Part shown: piece by piece, positions 28,268 to 37,704 of the stretch
Numbering within the stretch: the first letter of the stretch is position 1
How the letters are laid out: the number at the start of each line of letters is the position of its first letter
NCBI GenBank assembly: GCA_019090895.1
Contig: JAHRVB010000142.1
Coordinates: 21,715-85,714, forward strand
Length of the DNA stretch: 64,000 bases
Direction: 5' to 3'
Source: Kangiellaceae bacterium
Lineage (GTDB): Bacteria > Pseudomonadota > Gammaproteobacteria > Enterobacterales > Kangiellaceae
Position numbers and translations under genes: made by a program
Notes under the pieces: generated by a model
Seen by the model: only the letters and a program-made list of their open reading frames with translations
The model's database searches: none
Told to the model about the DNA's origin: nothing

Positions 28268-30226
28268 ATGCCCCACCAAAATCATAATGCCACATTCAGC
28301 AGAACACAATTCGCAAAACATTGGTCTGTTAAAGGGTTCACAGCGACTCTAATCATCATCGCAGCGTTACTACCTGTAGTCAGTGCGCTAAGTATTAATT
28401 TCTGGTTAGATGGATATTTGGATTGGAATGAAGCGACACTGGAGCTTGGGGTCGCTTGTATGACTTTGGCTTTCATCGCTTATCCTGCATTCTATTTACT
28501 CCGTTGGGAAACGGAACAGGCAACCCGTTGGGATGAAACTCGCCAAGATTTCTTATTACTCATGGATCAAGCGGTTGATATGGTGATTGTTAGCACTCCT
28601 CAAGGGTTAATCAAAGAAGTAAACCAAAAAGCATGTGACCGATTGCAATATACTCGAGCAGAGCTGCTCAGCATGTCTACATTAGATCTGGATATTGATT
28701 GTCATCTTCAACGCAGTCCCGAGCTAGTTAAATCGATGCTCAGCGGGGAAGATGTCTATTATGAAACAATTTTTCGTCTTAAAAACGGTAAAAAAATCCC
28801 CATAGAGTCTCGGGCAAGGATGGCGGGATGGCTAGAACAACCCCATTATATTGAATTCATTTCTGATATATCTCACCGCCGAGAAGCTGAAAAAGAGCTT
28901 CATTTGTCTCATGAAGCGCTCGAGAAAACGAGAAATCTACTTGAACTCAGAATCGCTCAACATTCAAGCGAGATTAAAAAACAAAAGAAAGGTAGAAAAA
29001 TAGCTGAGAAGCAATTTGATGCGTTACAAAATTATTTAGCAAGGCTCATCGATTCTATGCCTTCTGTCATTATTGCGCTCGATAATGAGAATTGTATATT
29101 ACAGTGGAACAAAGAAGCCGAAAATATGACAGGTATCGGCCCAGAAGAAGCGGTTGGTAGTACTCTGGGCGAGCTCTATCCTCTGTTAGACCACAAAATC
29201 ATCCAGGCTAAATCCACCAGCGATTTGTTAACACAATCAATCAACTTTCGAATGGAGCAGGAAGTTAATTTATCATTGCGAACCCTGGAAGTGATGGTAT
29301 ACGGCATATACAACACGCGTGAAGAAAATATGGGCGAAGTAGTTCGTATTGACGACATCACCGAAAAAGTGAAGATTGACGCAACGTTAGTTCAAACCGA
29401 AAAGATGCTTTCCCTCGGTGGATTAGCCGCTGGCATGGCCCATGAAATAAATAATCCTCTTGGCGCCATTATGCAAAGTACTCAGAATATCAAAAGACGA
29501 TTGAGCAGTGATTTGCTGCGAAATCACAAAGTTGCTAGTGAGAACAATTTAACCATTGAACAAGTTTCAAGCTATGTTCAGCAACAGAGCATTGATACAT
29601 TTCTCGATGGCATTCTGGCTTCAGGAGAACGCGCAGCAGATATAGTGGGCGACATGTTGAGTTTTGCCAAGCCGATCGCACACCAGTCTGGTCATGTTGA
29701 TCTGACCGTTGCCCTCGATACGGCCGTTAGATTGTCAGCAAAAGACTACAACCAAAAGAAACAATTCGATTTCAGAAAAATACAGATTAGAAAAACCTAT
29801 GCACCAAATGTTGGAAAAGTCTTCGCACAAAAGAATCAGTTAGAACAAGTTTTCCTTAATTTATTAGTCAATGCCGCCCAGGCGTTGGCTAGTCAAGCTG
29901 ATAAGAACAAAGAACCACTTATAGAACTTATTCTCAGGCGCGAAGGAAAGACTGCGGTAGTTGAAGTGATAGACAATGGTCCTGGTATGCCAGAAAAAGT
30001 ACGGAAGCGTGTATTTGAACCTTTCTTTACCACCAAGGATGAAAACACTGGAACAGGTTTAGGCCTTTCCGTTTCTTATTTCATTATTAGTGAACAACTG
30101 GGAGGAGAACTTCGAGTAGAGTCCCAAAGTGGGCGAGGCTCGCGGTTTACCATACGATTGCCCTCAATAGACAACTCCGCTACTACTCAAGGTCCCCAAG
30201 ATGAACAGATAGAACTGCCTTTGTAG
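28268..30226 (+). CDS. PAS-domain sensor histidine kinase
   Basis: A 652-residue membrane histidine kinase. Two N-terminal helices (about 25-46 and 57-77) surround a short loop. PAS domains follow at about 92-200 and 250-365, with a coiled-coil linker (about 205-250). The HisKA domain has His392 in GLAAGMAHEINNPLGAI, and the HATPase domain (about 520-640) has N, G1 and G2 boxes: NLLVNAAQAL, DNGPGMP, GTGLGLSVS. This is the NtrB/ZraS-like class with an HEINNP box. No response-regulator gene adjoins it, so it is an orphan in this window. Start ATG at 28268 has only a weak ribosome-binding site. Confidence 0.93.
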   Translation: MPHQNHNATFSRTQFAKHWSVKGFTATLIIIAALLPVVSALSINFWLDGYLDWNEATLELGVACMTLAFIAYPAFYLLRWETEQATRWDETRQDFLLLMDQAVDMVIVSTPQGLIKEVNQKACDRLQYTRAELLSMSTLDLDIDCHLQRSPELVKSMLSGEDVYYETIFRLKNGKKIPIESRARMAGWLEQPHYIEFISDISHRREAEKELHLSHEALEKTRNLLELRIAQHSSEIKKQKKGRKIAEKQFDALQNYLARLIDSMPSVIIALDNENCILQWNKEAENMTGIGPEEAVGSTLGELYPLLDHKIIQAKSTSDLLTQSINFRMEQEVNLSLRTLEVMVYGIYNTREENMGEVVRIDDITEKVKIDATLVQTEKMLSLGGLAAGMAHEINNPLGAIMQSTQNIKRRLSSDLLRNHKVASENNLTIEQVSSYVQQQSIDTFLDGILASGERAADIVGDMLSFAKPIAHQSGHVDLTVALDTAVRLSAKDYNQKKQFDFRKIQIRKTYAPNVGKVFAQKNQLEQVFLNLLVNAAQALASQADKNKEPLIELILRREGKTAVVEVIDNGPGMPEKVRKRVFEPFFTTKDENTGTGLGLSVSYFIISEQLGGELRVESQSGRGSRFTIRLPSIDNSATTQGPQDEQIELPL

Positions 30227-30279
30227 GCTATAGCTGCTGTCTAATAGAAATACAAGTCGAAATAATTATCTCTGACAGC

Positions 30280-30795
30280 TCAGCCAAAGATCCTCCGATT
30301 TGGCTTAAAGTTCCTAAACAACCGCCAGGTAAGCAGTAACATCGTTGCAACAAAGAAGAGCAGTAGCCAAGCAGGCATGCTTAGCCCCAAAAGATCCCAA
30401 CTGACTTTGGCGCATTCTCCTGAACCTTTTAATACCACATCAAGCACATCCATAAACGGGAGCATATCAACTAGATAATCCAGAGAAGGTCCACAAGCAG
30501 GCACTTCGTCTGCTGGTAAGTTTTGTAAATAGGCGTGACGACCTGCTATTCCCGCTCCTACCATTGTTGTGATCAACCCACCAATATTGTAAAGCTTATG
30601 CCATCGGCTTCCTGCCAGCGGTTTATGCAGACCATGTAATAGAAACCAAACCCCGAGTGAAAATACAGCTACGCGTTGAAAAATACAGAGAGGGCAAGGT
30701 TCCATTCCCTCAACATATTGAAAATAAAAGGCGGCAATGAGAAGTTGGTGGCAAACAAACGCCATAAATAGATTAAAACCGCGGGATTCGAACAT
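30280..30795 (-). CDS. dsbB: Disulfide bond formation protein DsbB
   Basis: A 171-residue inner-membrane quinone reductase that reoxidises DsbA. Four hydrophobic segments are visible. The first redox pair is CPLC (Cys34, Cys37, in GMEPCPLCIFQRVAVF), and the second periplasmic loop carries VPACGPSLD and GSGECAKVSWDLLGLSMPAWLL, the family's second Cys pair and C-terminal motif. ATG at 30795 has AGGA 7 bases upstream and gives the family start (FESRGFNLFMAF). The frame extends to 30888 but would add an extra helix not found in DsbB. It would also serve cytochrome c and disulfide biogenesis needed by the multihaem genes nearby. Confidence 0.94.
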   Translation of the reverse strand: MFESRGFNLFMAFVCHQLLIAAFYFQYVEGMEPCPLCIFQRVAVFSLGVWFLLHGLHKPLAGSRWHKLYNIGGLITTMVGAGIAGRHAYLQNLPADEVPACGPSLDYLVDMLPFMDVLDVVLKGSGECAKVSWDLLGLSMPAWLLLFFVATMLLLTWRLFRNFKPNRRIFG

Positions 30796-30925
30796 CAATA
30801 GTTCCTGAATGAGGTGTATATTTTGATTAAGGAAGACTATCAGAAAAAGGATAAATAAAACAATTGTCGCAACGAGCAACATGCCCATTGGCTAGGCAAA
30901 TATAATGCACAATCAGTAGGTATAA

Positions 30926-30950
30926 AAAAGCCTCAATGAAGAGGCTTATA
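30926..30950 (-). terminator. Intrinsic terminator after tex
   Basis: On the minus strand a 7-bp stem (AAGCCTC / GAGGCTT with a short loop) is followed by TTTTTTATA. It is placed about 150 bases after the tex stop and upstream of dsbB, so dsbB needs its own promoter. Confidence 0.7.
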
Positions 30951-31048
30951 AAGTTTCCAGTCTGCAGGTCCCGTTCTTACGGGCTTCTATTATTCGCTAG
31001 CGGACATATTTATAACAAACTGATATTAAGCTTGCAACATTTATTTAC

Positions 31049-31064
31049 AAAATGACGTCATTTT
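31049..31064. repeat. 16-bp perfect palindrome
   Basis: AAAATGACGTCATTTT is a perfect palindrome without a loop, 34 bases beyond the tex stop. It might be a protein-binding operator for dsbB (about 250 bases downstream on the minus strand) or part of a tex 3' structure. A 5-bp hairpin (CCCGT/ACGGG) at 30971-30984 lies between it and the terminator. Confidence 0.5.
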
Positions 31065-31097
31065 TTATCTCAAATTGCGAATTTTTAGAACACAGAG

Positions 31098-33401
31098 CTA
31101 GTTCTTCTTCTTTAAAGCGTCGGCTAAAGCCATGCCAAAAGCTGAATTAATCGGCGTCTCTTTTTTCGCTCTATGCTTTGGTCGCAATGCCTTATGAGAG
31201 TTTTTACTGTTGGGCTCATTCTCTTCAGTTCGTGGACCAACCATCGATAAACTGACTCGTTTCCTAGTAACGTCAACAGAAATCACATGAACTTTGACAA
31301 TATCTCCCGTTTTAACGACTTCGCGCGGGTTAGAAATAAACTTATCGCTCATCAAGGAAATATGGACGAGACCGTCTTGGTGTACGCCTACATCCACAAA
31401 TGCGCCAAAATCAGTGACATTGGTAACAGTACCCTCAAGAGCCATATTCGATTTCAGGTCAGACAACGTCTCAACACCCTTCTTGAATTTTGCAGTCTTA
31501 AATTGCCCCCTTGGATCGCGCCCAGGCTTATCGAGCTCTTTCAAAATATCGGCTATGGTTGGTAAACCAAAGGTTTCGGAAACGTATTCTTTTGGCTTGA
31601 TATCACCAAGAACTTGGCTATTCCCCATTAAATCGCCAATACCACCAGTAATTTTGGCTAACATTTGTTCAACGATAGGATAAGTTTCTGGATGAACACC
31701 TGAACGATCAAGGGCATTATCGCCATCGGTGATTCGTAAGAATCCTGCGGCTTGTTCAAATGCTTTCGGCCCAAGTCTTTCTACATCACTCAATTGCTTA
31801 CGATTAACGAAACGACCATTATTTTCTCGATATTTTATGATGTTTTGCGCAAGCGTCTTGTTTAGCCCCGAAATATGGGCCAATAAAGGCGCTGATGCCG
31901 TGTTTAGGTCAACCCCCACTGCATTTACGCAATCTTCTACAACGCTTCCGAGGGTCTTTCCCAGCTGACTTTGACTAACATCGTGTTGATATTGACCGAC
32001 ACCTATTGCTTTGGGCTCAATTTTGACTAATTCTGCCAGCGGATCTTGCAATCGCCTTGCGATAGAAACCGATCCACGATACGTTACATCAAGGTCAGGA
32101 AATTCTTCTGCTGCCAATTTTGAAGCCGAATAGACCGACGCGCCTGCTTCACTCACCACAATTCTTTTTAAACCAAGTTCCGGGTGTTTTGACTCTAATT
32201 CTGCAACTAAATTATCAGTTTCTCGTGATGCGGTACCATTACCGATACTCACCAATTTAACTTTATGTTGTTTGCAAAGTGATGCCAATTTAGCCAGCGA
32301 TTGGTCCCACTGTCTTTGGGGTGCGTGAGGGAAAATAGTTGAATAGGCGAGCAACTTCCCAGTGCCGTCCACTACAACGGCTTTTGTACCAGTCCTTAGC
32401 CCTGGGTCTAAACCCATGGTTGAATAATTGCCGGCCGGTGCAGCCATTAGCAAATCTCTTAGATTGCTGGCAAAAACGCCAATTGCATTTGTCTCAGCAA
32501 GCTCTCGCAGTTTTCCTAAAGATTCGGTCTCAAAGAAATTGTGTAACTTTACTCGCCAAGTCCATAGAACGACACTTTGCAACCAATCATCCGCTGCACG
32601 TCCCTTAGATGAAATACCCGCATGCCTCGCGATAAGATATTGAGCGTAATTTGATTCTTTATTATCCTTAAGTAGTTTCTCATCAACCACTAACTCAATA
32701 CTCAATACTCCTTCGTTTCTACCACGGAATAATGCCAGTGCTCGATGAGATGGGATCTTATTCCATTTTTCCGAATATTCGAAATAGTCTCCAAATTTCT
32801 GCCCTTCCTTTTCTTTCCCCTTGACCACCGTAGAACGAATAAAGGCATTTTCTTTCAAATAACTACGTACTTCGGACAATAATTGCGCACTTTCCGCAAA
32901 CTGCTCCATTAAGATCTGCTTAGCGCCATCTAAAGCGTCTTTATTAGTGACAATTTTAGCTTCTGAATTCAAATAATTAGCAGCAGTCTCTTCTGGATTT
33001 AATTCATGATCTCCCAGTAATGCATCGGCCAAAGGTTGCAAACCAGCCTCACGCGCAATTTGAGCTTTTGTTCGTCGCTTCGGCTTATAGGGCAAATACA
33101 GATCTTCTAACTCACTCTTCGTATCAGCTAACATGATACTAGTCTTCAATTCTGGGGTTAGTTTTTCTTGCTCTTCTATACTTTTGAGAATCACCGCTCG
33201 GCGATCTTCAAGTTCTCTTAGATAACCCAAACGTTCTTCAAGATCTCGCATTTGGGTGTCATCTAGTCCTCCCGTCACCTCTTTTCTATAACGCGAAATG
33301 AATGGAACACTTGCACCTTCATCGAGCAGCGTAATAGCGGCTGTAACTTGGGTTTCTTTGACAGCGAGTTCTTTCGCTATTTGTAGAGAAATCTTTTGCA
33401 T
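31098..33401 (-). CDS. tex: Tex family RNA-binding transcription accessory protein
   Basis: A 767-residue cytosolic protein (E. coli YhgF/Tex). The order is canonical: N-terminal Tex helical domain ([40 protein letters not shown]), YqgF-like RNase H fold ([23 protein letters not shown]), helix-hairpin-helix region ([31 protein letters not shown]), and an S1 RNA-binding domain (about 650-720, [31 protein letters not shown]) with a basic tail. Tex binds nucleic acids and influences transcription. It is divergent from ompR. Confidence 0.97.
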   Translation of the reverse strand: MQKISLQIAKELAVKETQVTAAITLLDEGASVPFISRYRKEVTGGLDDTQMRDLEERLGYLRELEDRRAVILKSIEEQEKLTPELKTSIMLADTKSELEDLYLPYKPKRRTKAQIAREAGLQPLADALLGDHELNPEETAANYLNSEAKIVTNKDALDGAKQILMEQFAESAQLLSEVRSYLKENAFIRSTVVKGKEKEGQKFGDYFEYSEKWNKIPSHRALALFRGRNEGVLSIELVVDEKLLKDNKESNYAQYLIARHAGISSKGRAADDWLQSVVLWTWRVKLHNFFETESLGKLRELAETNAIGVFASNLRDLLMAAPAGNYSTMGLDPGLRTGTKAVVVDGTGKLLAYSTIFPHAPQRQWDQSLAKLASLCKQHKVKLVSIGNGTASRETDNLVAELESKHPELGLKRIVVSEAGASVYSASKLAAEEFPDLDVTYRGSVSIARRLQDPLAELVKIEPKAIGVGQYQHDVSQSQLGKTLGSVVEDCVNAVGVDLNTASAPLLAHISGLNKTLAQNIIKYRENNGRFVNRKQLSDVERLGPKAFEQAAGFLRITDGDNALDRSGVHPETYPIVEQMLAKITGGIGDLMGNSQVLGDIKPKEYVSETFGLPTIADILKELDKPGRDPRGQFKTAKFKKGVETLSDLKSNMALEGTVTNVTDFGAFVDVGVHQDGLVHISLMSDKFISNPREVVKTGDIVKVHVISVDVTRKRVSLSMVGPRTEENEPNSKNSHKALRPKHRAKKETPINSAFGMALADALKKKN

Positions 33402-33775
33402 TGAGAATCCTAAAGGGTATTCGTTAAGACTGTGAGCAAAGTCGGGAGCTCGAAGTTAAAATTCGCTGGCGATTATATACAAATCTCATTTTAATTGCAT
33501 GACCAACGACTAGAATTAACTACCATTTCAATTAACTAATAAAGATACCTTTTCCTTTCTTAGTTTACTGAACGGAGTATTCCTCAAAGTTTACTCTTGA
33601 GGCCGCTATTATTGGGTTATACTCTGTAACAATTACGCAATAAAATGGCTTTGCAATTCAAACGCTTAATAAGCCACAATAGCCACTGCACAATTAAATC
33701 AGAATTTATTCATATAGTTTCAATCATTTAAGAAGATTGCATCTACAAAAACATCTCAGTTTAAGGGGAGTTATA
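33402..33775. promoter_or_regulatory. Divergent intergenic region tex/ompR
   Basis: 374 bases with no gene. A TTGAGG (33597-33602) and TATACT (33618-33623), 15 bases apart, form a possible but sub-optimally spaced promoter reading toward ompR. No other ordered structure was recognised. Confidence 0.4.
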
Positions 33776-34498
33776 ATGAGCGAAGAAACACAAAAAATAC
33801 TCGTGGTTGACGACGATCTTCGCTTGCGGAGTTTGCTAGAAAGGTATTTCAAGGAACAAGGATTTATCGTAAAAGCGGCCGCAGATTCGGAACAAATGGA
33901 CCGATTCTTAGAACGAGAGAACTACCATCTTATGATTCTCGACCTAATGCTGCCCGGTGAAGATGGGCTTTCAATTTGCCGTCGTTTACGCGGAATGGAT
34001 AATAATATACCTATTATCATGCTGACAGCCAAAGGAGATGATGTTGACCGAATTATAGGTTTAGAGCTGGGAGCGGATGATTACTTAGCCAAACCGTTCA
34101 ACCCTAGAGAGCTATTAGCACGAGTGAAAGCAGTTTTACGTCGTAAGACTAGCGAATTGCCGGGCGCGCCTAGTGGAGAAGAGAAAATGGTCGAGTTTGG
34201 ACATTTCACTCTAAATCTGGCGACCAGAGAAATGTGTAAGGATGGTGAACCAATGACATTAACAAGCGGTGAATTTGCTGTATTAAAATCACTCGTTACC
34301 AATCCTCGCCAACCATTGTCCCGGGACAAATTAATGAATTTAGCTCGTGGCAGAGACTACAGTGCCCTCGAGCGAAGTATCGATGTCCAAGTCTCCAGAC
34401 TCAGGCGAATGATCGAGGAAGACCCTGCAAAACCAAGATATCTACAAACTGTTTGGGGTATCGGTTACGTATTTGTACCGGATGCTGAAGAAAAATAA
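33776..34498 (+). CDS. ompR: OmpR response regulator
   Basis: A 240-residue winged-helix response regulator, nearly identical in layout to E. coli OmpR. Receiver: DDD acidic cluster at 12-14, phosphoacceptor Asp56 in LMILDLMLPGEDGLSICRRL, Thr in MLTAKGDDVDRIIGLELGADDYLAKPFNPRELLARV. DNA-binding domain: LTSGEFAVLKSLVTNPRQPLSRDKLMNLARG, RSIDVQVSRLRRMIEEDP, YLQTVWGIGYVFVP. ATG at 33776 follows AGGGGAG. The ORF extends to 33737 without homology. In most relatives envZ follows, but here the next gene is the convergent mtrB-like porin and no envZ is present in the window. Confidence 0.96.
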   Translation: MSEETQKILVVDDDLRLRSLLERYFKEQGFIVKAAADSEQMDRFLERENYHLMILDLMLPGEDGLSICRRLRGMDNNIPIIMLTAKGDDVDRIIGLELGADDYLAKPFNPRELLARVKAVLRRKTSELPGAPSGEEKMVEFGHFTLNLATREMCKDGEPMTLTSGEFAVLKSLVTNPRQPLSRDKLMNLARGRDYSALERSIDVQVSRLRRMIEEDPAKPRYLQTVWGIGYVFVPDAEEK

Positions 34499-34567
34499 TT
34501 CTCCACAGTAGCCTCCAAGCTGCATACTTAGGGGCTATTTGGAACAATTTTATCAATAAAAATGTTG

Positions 34568-36700
34568 CTAGAATTTATATCCAATGCTTATAGAAACGTA
34601 ATTCACTGATTGGTTACTATCCAATTGTTCTAGCAGCAGAACATCGACTAAGCTGTCAGCAGCTAGCGCATAATCTGAAATTAAATCATCTTTGTAAGAT
34701 TGATGAATGAAACGACTACTGAGTGTTGTGTCCTCGTTGATCTGATAAGACATATAAAATTCAACACTCGATATGTCTACATTCACTTCGGGCAACGACT
34801 CAATACTTAGCAATAGCACCTCACTATTCAGATCATTAATTTCTTCGGACTCTGAATAAACAACGTCAGCTCCTAGGCTCAATTCCCCTTCCCAAATACT
34901 GTACTCAAATCCAGCGCCAGTTGTTATTGTTGTATCGAGTAAATCATTAAACCAATCGGCGGTGGTAAAATTCTGACTACCCGATTGAGAAGACTTATAT
35001 CGCTCGTAACCTGCAAATGAATAAAAACTTAAGGAGTCGTTTACAAGCCAGGAAAGATCCAAACTGTAATTCTCGAAATCGGATTCTAATAGTCCCAACG
35101 AAGTACTAGAATAATCATCCTCACCAAAATCGGCAGAGAAACTCATATCGAAATTATCGGATATGTAATATGCCAGATCGATCTGAATATGATCTCGTTG
35201 TCGATCAGCAAGATTAAACTTTTCCATCAAAAGGTTTTCAGTACTTAATACCGCGCCCACTGATCTTCGCGCGTCACCATCTCTGTCTGATGATTCAAGT
35301 TTAACTCGAGCATCAATTTTTTCAGAAAACGAAGTCTTATAAGTCATTCGATAAGTACTCTCTTCAGTTTTCTTTCTTACTTGATAAGTCCTATCATATT
35401 GCTCTAAATCGAAGCCCGCTATGATTTTTGTTTTGTTTGAAAAACGGTATTCCAGATCCGAAGATATCAGTGACTTTGAGAAGCCATATGGAATATTAGT
35501 TCTAGTGACTAATGACTCAATTGTATCGGCAATCACGTAATCATAAGAATTAGTGATCGTTTTATTATCTTTTTCATCAACTCGTAAATTCGCATTTAAA
35601 CGAAGAGACTTCGAAAAACGAGTATTAAATTTTAAGTTTCCTGTCCAAGTATTCACTTTACCATCAAGCGAGCTCGCCGGTAATAATTGTGTACCAATTG
35701 CCGGATTGATAGTGAAATCAGAAAAAGACTCATTTTGTCTCATCTGTCCATAAGCCATGTGGCCAGTAATCGTAGTATCAGTTGAGTATTGATGACTTAC
35801 AGAAAAATAAATTTGTTCAAAATGGTTGTCTGGCGCAGCTCCGAACTCTCCCCACCCATCTACTCCATTAGAGAACGGATTTTGCCAACGTACTCTACTA
35901 CTGTTATCGGAGAAAAAGGAACTATACAGGCCTGCTTGTAATTGCCAACCAGGAATATGATAACTCAACTGTGCATCAACCTGTTGAGTATCGTAATCAA
36001 AGGAAAGAGGTAAAATAGAACTGTTAACGTCGAATGCGTTATCGATTCCGATTGCAGCACCAACACTTCTGGTACCTTTCTTGTTTTGTTTGCTATAGCT
36101 TAAATTAAATTTAGGTAAATCATTTTGCGCTTGCCATTCAAAACCGATACTCGCTGTTTTACGTTTCGAACCAAGCTTATATTCTATCAAACTCTCTGGT
36201 AATAGTGTCAAATCTTCCACTTGAAAACCGAAAACCCACTGCGGAGGCAGATTCAAACTCTGGCTTCCAGTCTCTATAAACGGCGACTCGACTCTGCTAT
36301 TCCAACGACTCTGCTCTTTATAACCCAAATCAAGACGATAACTTCCCATCACACCGCTTGCAAAACTCAAAGCTCGATTATTGCTCGCTAGTGATTCCCC
36401 TTTCACTTGCCAAAAGTAACCTTCCTCATCAAGAGACTGGCCACTGAAGTTAGCTATTCCAAACGAACCGTCGTTGCTCAAACCACTATTTTGCATGAAA
36501 TAGTTACTTTCTTCTGAAAGATTTCCAAGTCCTAACTCAACATTCCAGTTGACGCCATAGGCCTCATCAAATTCACACCACTTACATTTCCATTTTTCCA
36601 TTTGGATAGAAGTGTCTTCTGCATTGGCATGAACTAAACCCGGTAGCCCACATACGAGTGCGATCGCAACAACCTGTCGCTTTATTTTATAATATTTCAT
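34568..36700 (-). CDS. MtrB/PioB-type outer membrane barrel of a cytochrome conduit
   Basis: A 710-residue outer-membrane beta-barrel that sheathes an MtrA-like decahaem cytochrome and lets electrons cross the outer membrane. The evidence is a signal peptide (cleavage near VHANA), the MtrB N-terminal CxxC (CKWC, residues 39-42), long runs of alternating polar/aromatic strands (YSFAGYERYKSS, EYSIWEGELSLGADVVYS), and a C-terminal Phe (SIGYKF) for barrel assembly. The size agrees with Shewanella MtrB (about 700). It ends the five-gene minus-strand operon and begins 7 bases after the decahaem stop. Confidence 0.9.
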   Translation of the reverse strand: MKYYKIKRQVVAIALVCGLPGLVHANAEDTSIQMEKWKCKWCEFDEAYGVNWNVELGLGNLSEESNYFMQNSGLSNDGSFGIANFSGQSLDEEGYFWQVKGESLASNNRALSFASGVMGSYRLDLGYKEQSRWNSRVESPFIETGSQSLNLPPQWVFGFQVEDLTLLPESLIEYKLGSKRKTASIGFEWQAQNDLPKFNLSYSKQNKKGTRSVGAAIGIDNAFDVNSSILPLSFDYDTQQVDAQLSYHIPGWQLQAGLYSSFFSDNSSRVRWQNPFSNGVDGWGEFGAAPDNHFEQIYFSVSHQYSTDTTITGHMAYGQMRQNESFSDFTINPAIGTQLLPASSLDGKVNTWTGNLKFNTRFSKSLRLNANLRVDEKDNKTITNSYDYVIADTIESLVTRTNIPYGFSKSLISSDLEYRFSNKTKIIAGFDLEQYDRTYQVRKKTEESTYRMTYKTSFSEKIDARVKLESSDRDGDARRSVGAVLSTENLLMEKFNLADRQRDHIQIDLAYYISDNFDMSFSADFGEDDYSSTSLGLLESDFENYSLDLSWLVNDSLSFYSFAGYERYKSSQSGSQNFTTADWFNDLLDTTITTGAGFEYSIWEGELSLGADVVYSESEEINDLNSEVLLLSIESLPEVNVDISSVEFYMSYQINEDTTLSSRFIHQSYKDDLISDYALAADSLVDVLLLEQLDSNQSVNYVSISIGYKF

Positions 36701-36707
36701 TCCTAAT

Positions 36708-37673
36708 TTACCGTGTTAATTTCGCGCCAGACGGATGGTTAGAACCATGAATCTGAGAATGACAGTTTAGGCAATTTTTACCGACTACAAATTTACCTAT
36801 TCCACTATGTCTTCCACCAGGTAGAGAAGTTGCACTGGGAGACAAGCTAGGGTGGCCTGCGGGTGAATGACACTCTCGACATAACAACTGGGTCCGTTTC
36901 TTTAACAAGGCAACTTGATTGCTTCCGTGTGGAACATGACACAACCCGCAGTCTTCATCAACAGGCGCGTGCTGCCACAAGAAAGGCCCCCTTTTTTCTG
37001 CGTGGCAGGAATAACAAGTTTCGTTTAGATTTGATTTGACCAAAAGTTTATCAGAAGTCGAGCCGTGAGGTTGATGACAACTACTGCACTGCAATTGGTC
37101 ATATTGCATAGAATGAACGCTTCTTTTGTGAAGTTCTGCTCGCTGTCTTGTATGGCAGCTTAGACAAACCTTTGTCTGAGTCGTCGGCTGCATGACAGGA
37201 TCTTTAGCGACATGAATTTGATGGCAGCTGACACAGGTTAGATCTTCTTGCTGATGGGCACTGCCGGGCCAATGACCTCGCTCAGTATCTTGATGACAAT
37301 CGATACATTTCTCATTTTGAAGTTCGATACTGGTGGTCGAATTTTTACCAAAATGTATAATTGTCCCAGCTACATCATCTGACCGTTTTGCCTTTTTAGC
37401 ATGGGCTTGTCCGGGACCGTGACAAGACTCACATTGCAAATTGTTGAAAGGGGCCTTTTCACCAAAAGGTTGCCCATGAGGCCCTTTAAAGATAGGCATA
37501 ACTGGATATTCATTGTCCTCATCGTGACAACTCAAGCATGTATCTGCACCTTTTGCCGTATAAGCTTGATGAGCCTTGGCCAACTCTTCAGAGTCTGTCG
37601 CCGCACTAATCTTCAAAGAAAATATAGCACTCATTAGCAATACAAAGAAAACTGCCAATGTGTTCTTATTCAT
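36708..37673 (-). CDS. MtrA/DmsE-family periplasmic decahaem cytochrome c
   Basis: A periplasmic c-type cytochrome of about 321 residues with ten CxxCH sites (CLSCH, CESCH, CIDCH, CVSCH, CLSCH, CSSCH, CYSCH, CGLCH, CRECH, CLNCH), the count and spacing of the MtrA/DmsE family. It would sit inside the MtrB barrel and carry electrons to the surface cytochrome. The signal peptide begins at MNKNTLAVFFVLLM (ATG 37673). An upstream GTG at 37721 is possible, with AAGG nine bases before it and overlapping the preceding stop, while the ATG lacks a clear ribosome site, so the start is open. Confidence 0.92.
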   Translation of the reverse strand: MNKNTLAVFFVLLMSAIFSLKISAATDSEELAKAHQAYTAKGADTCLSCHDEDNEYPVMPIFKGPHGQPFGEKAPFNNLQCESCHGPGQAHAKKAKRSDDVAGTIIHFGKNSTTSIELQNEKCIDCHQDTERGHWPGSAHQQEDLTCVSCHQIHVAKDPVMQPTTQTKVCLSCHTRQRAELHKRSVHSMQYDQLQCSSCHQPHGSTSDKLLVKSNLNETCYSCHAEKRGPFLWQHAPVDEDCGLCHVPHGSNQVALLKKRTQLLCRECHSPAGHPSLSPSATSLPGGRHSGIGKFVVGKNCLNCHSQIHGSNHPSGAKLTR

Positions 37674-37704
37674 TTTGGATTGTTGGCTACGATGTCGAGA
37701 TTTT

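Noticed and set aside
31294..31683. Plus-strand frames within tex
   Set aside because: They are antisense to a strongly conserved gene and show no independent homology.
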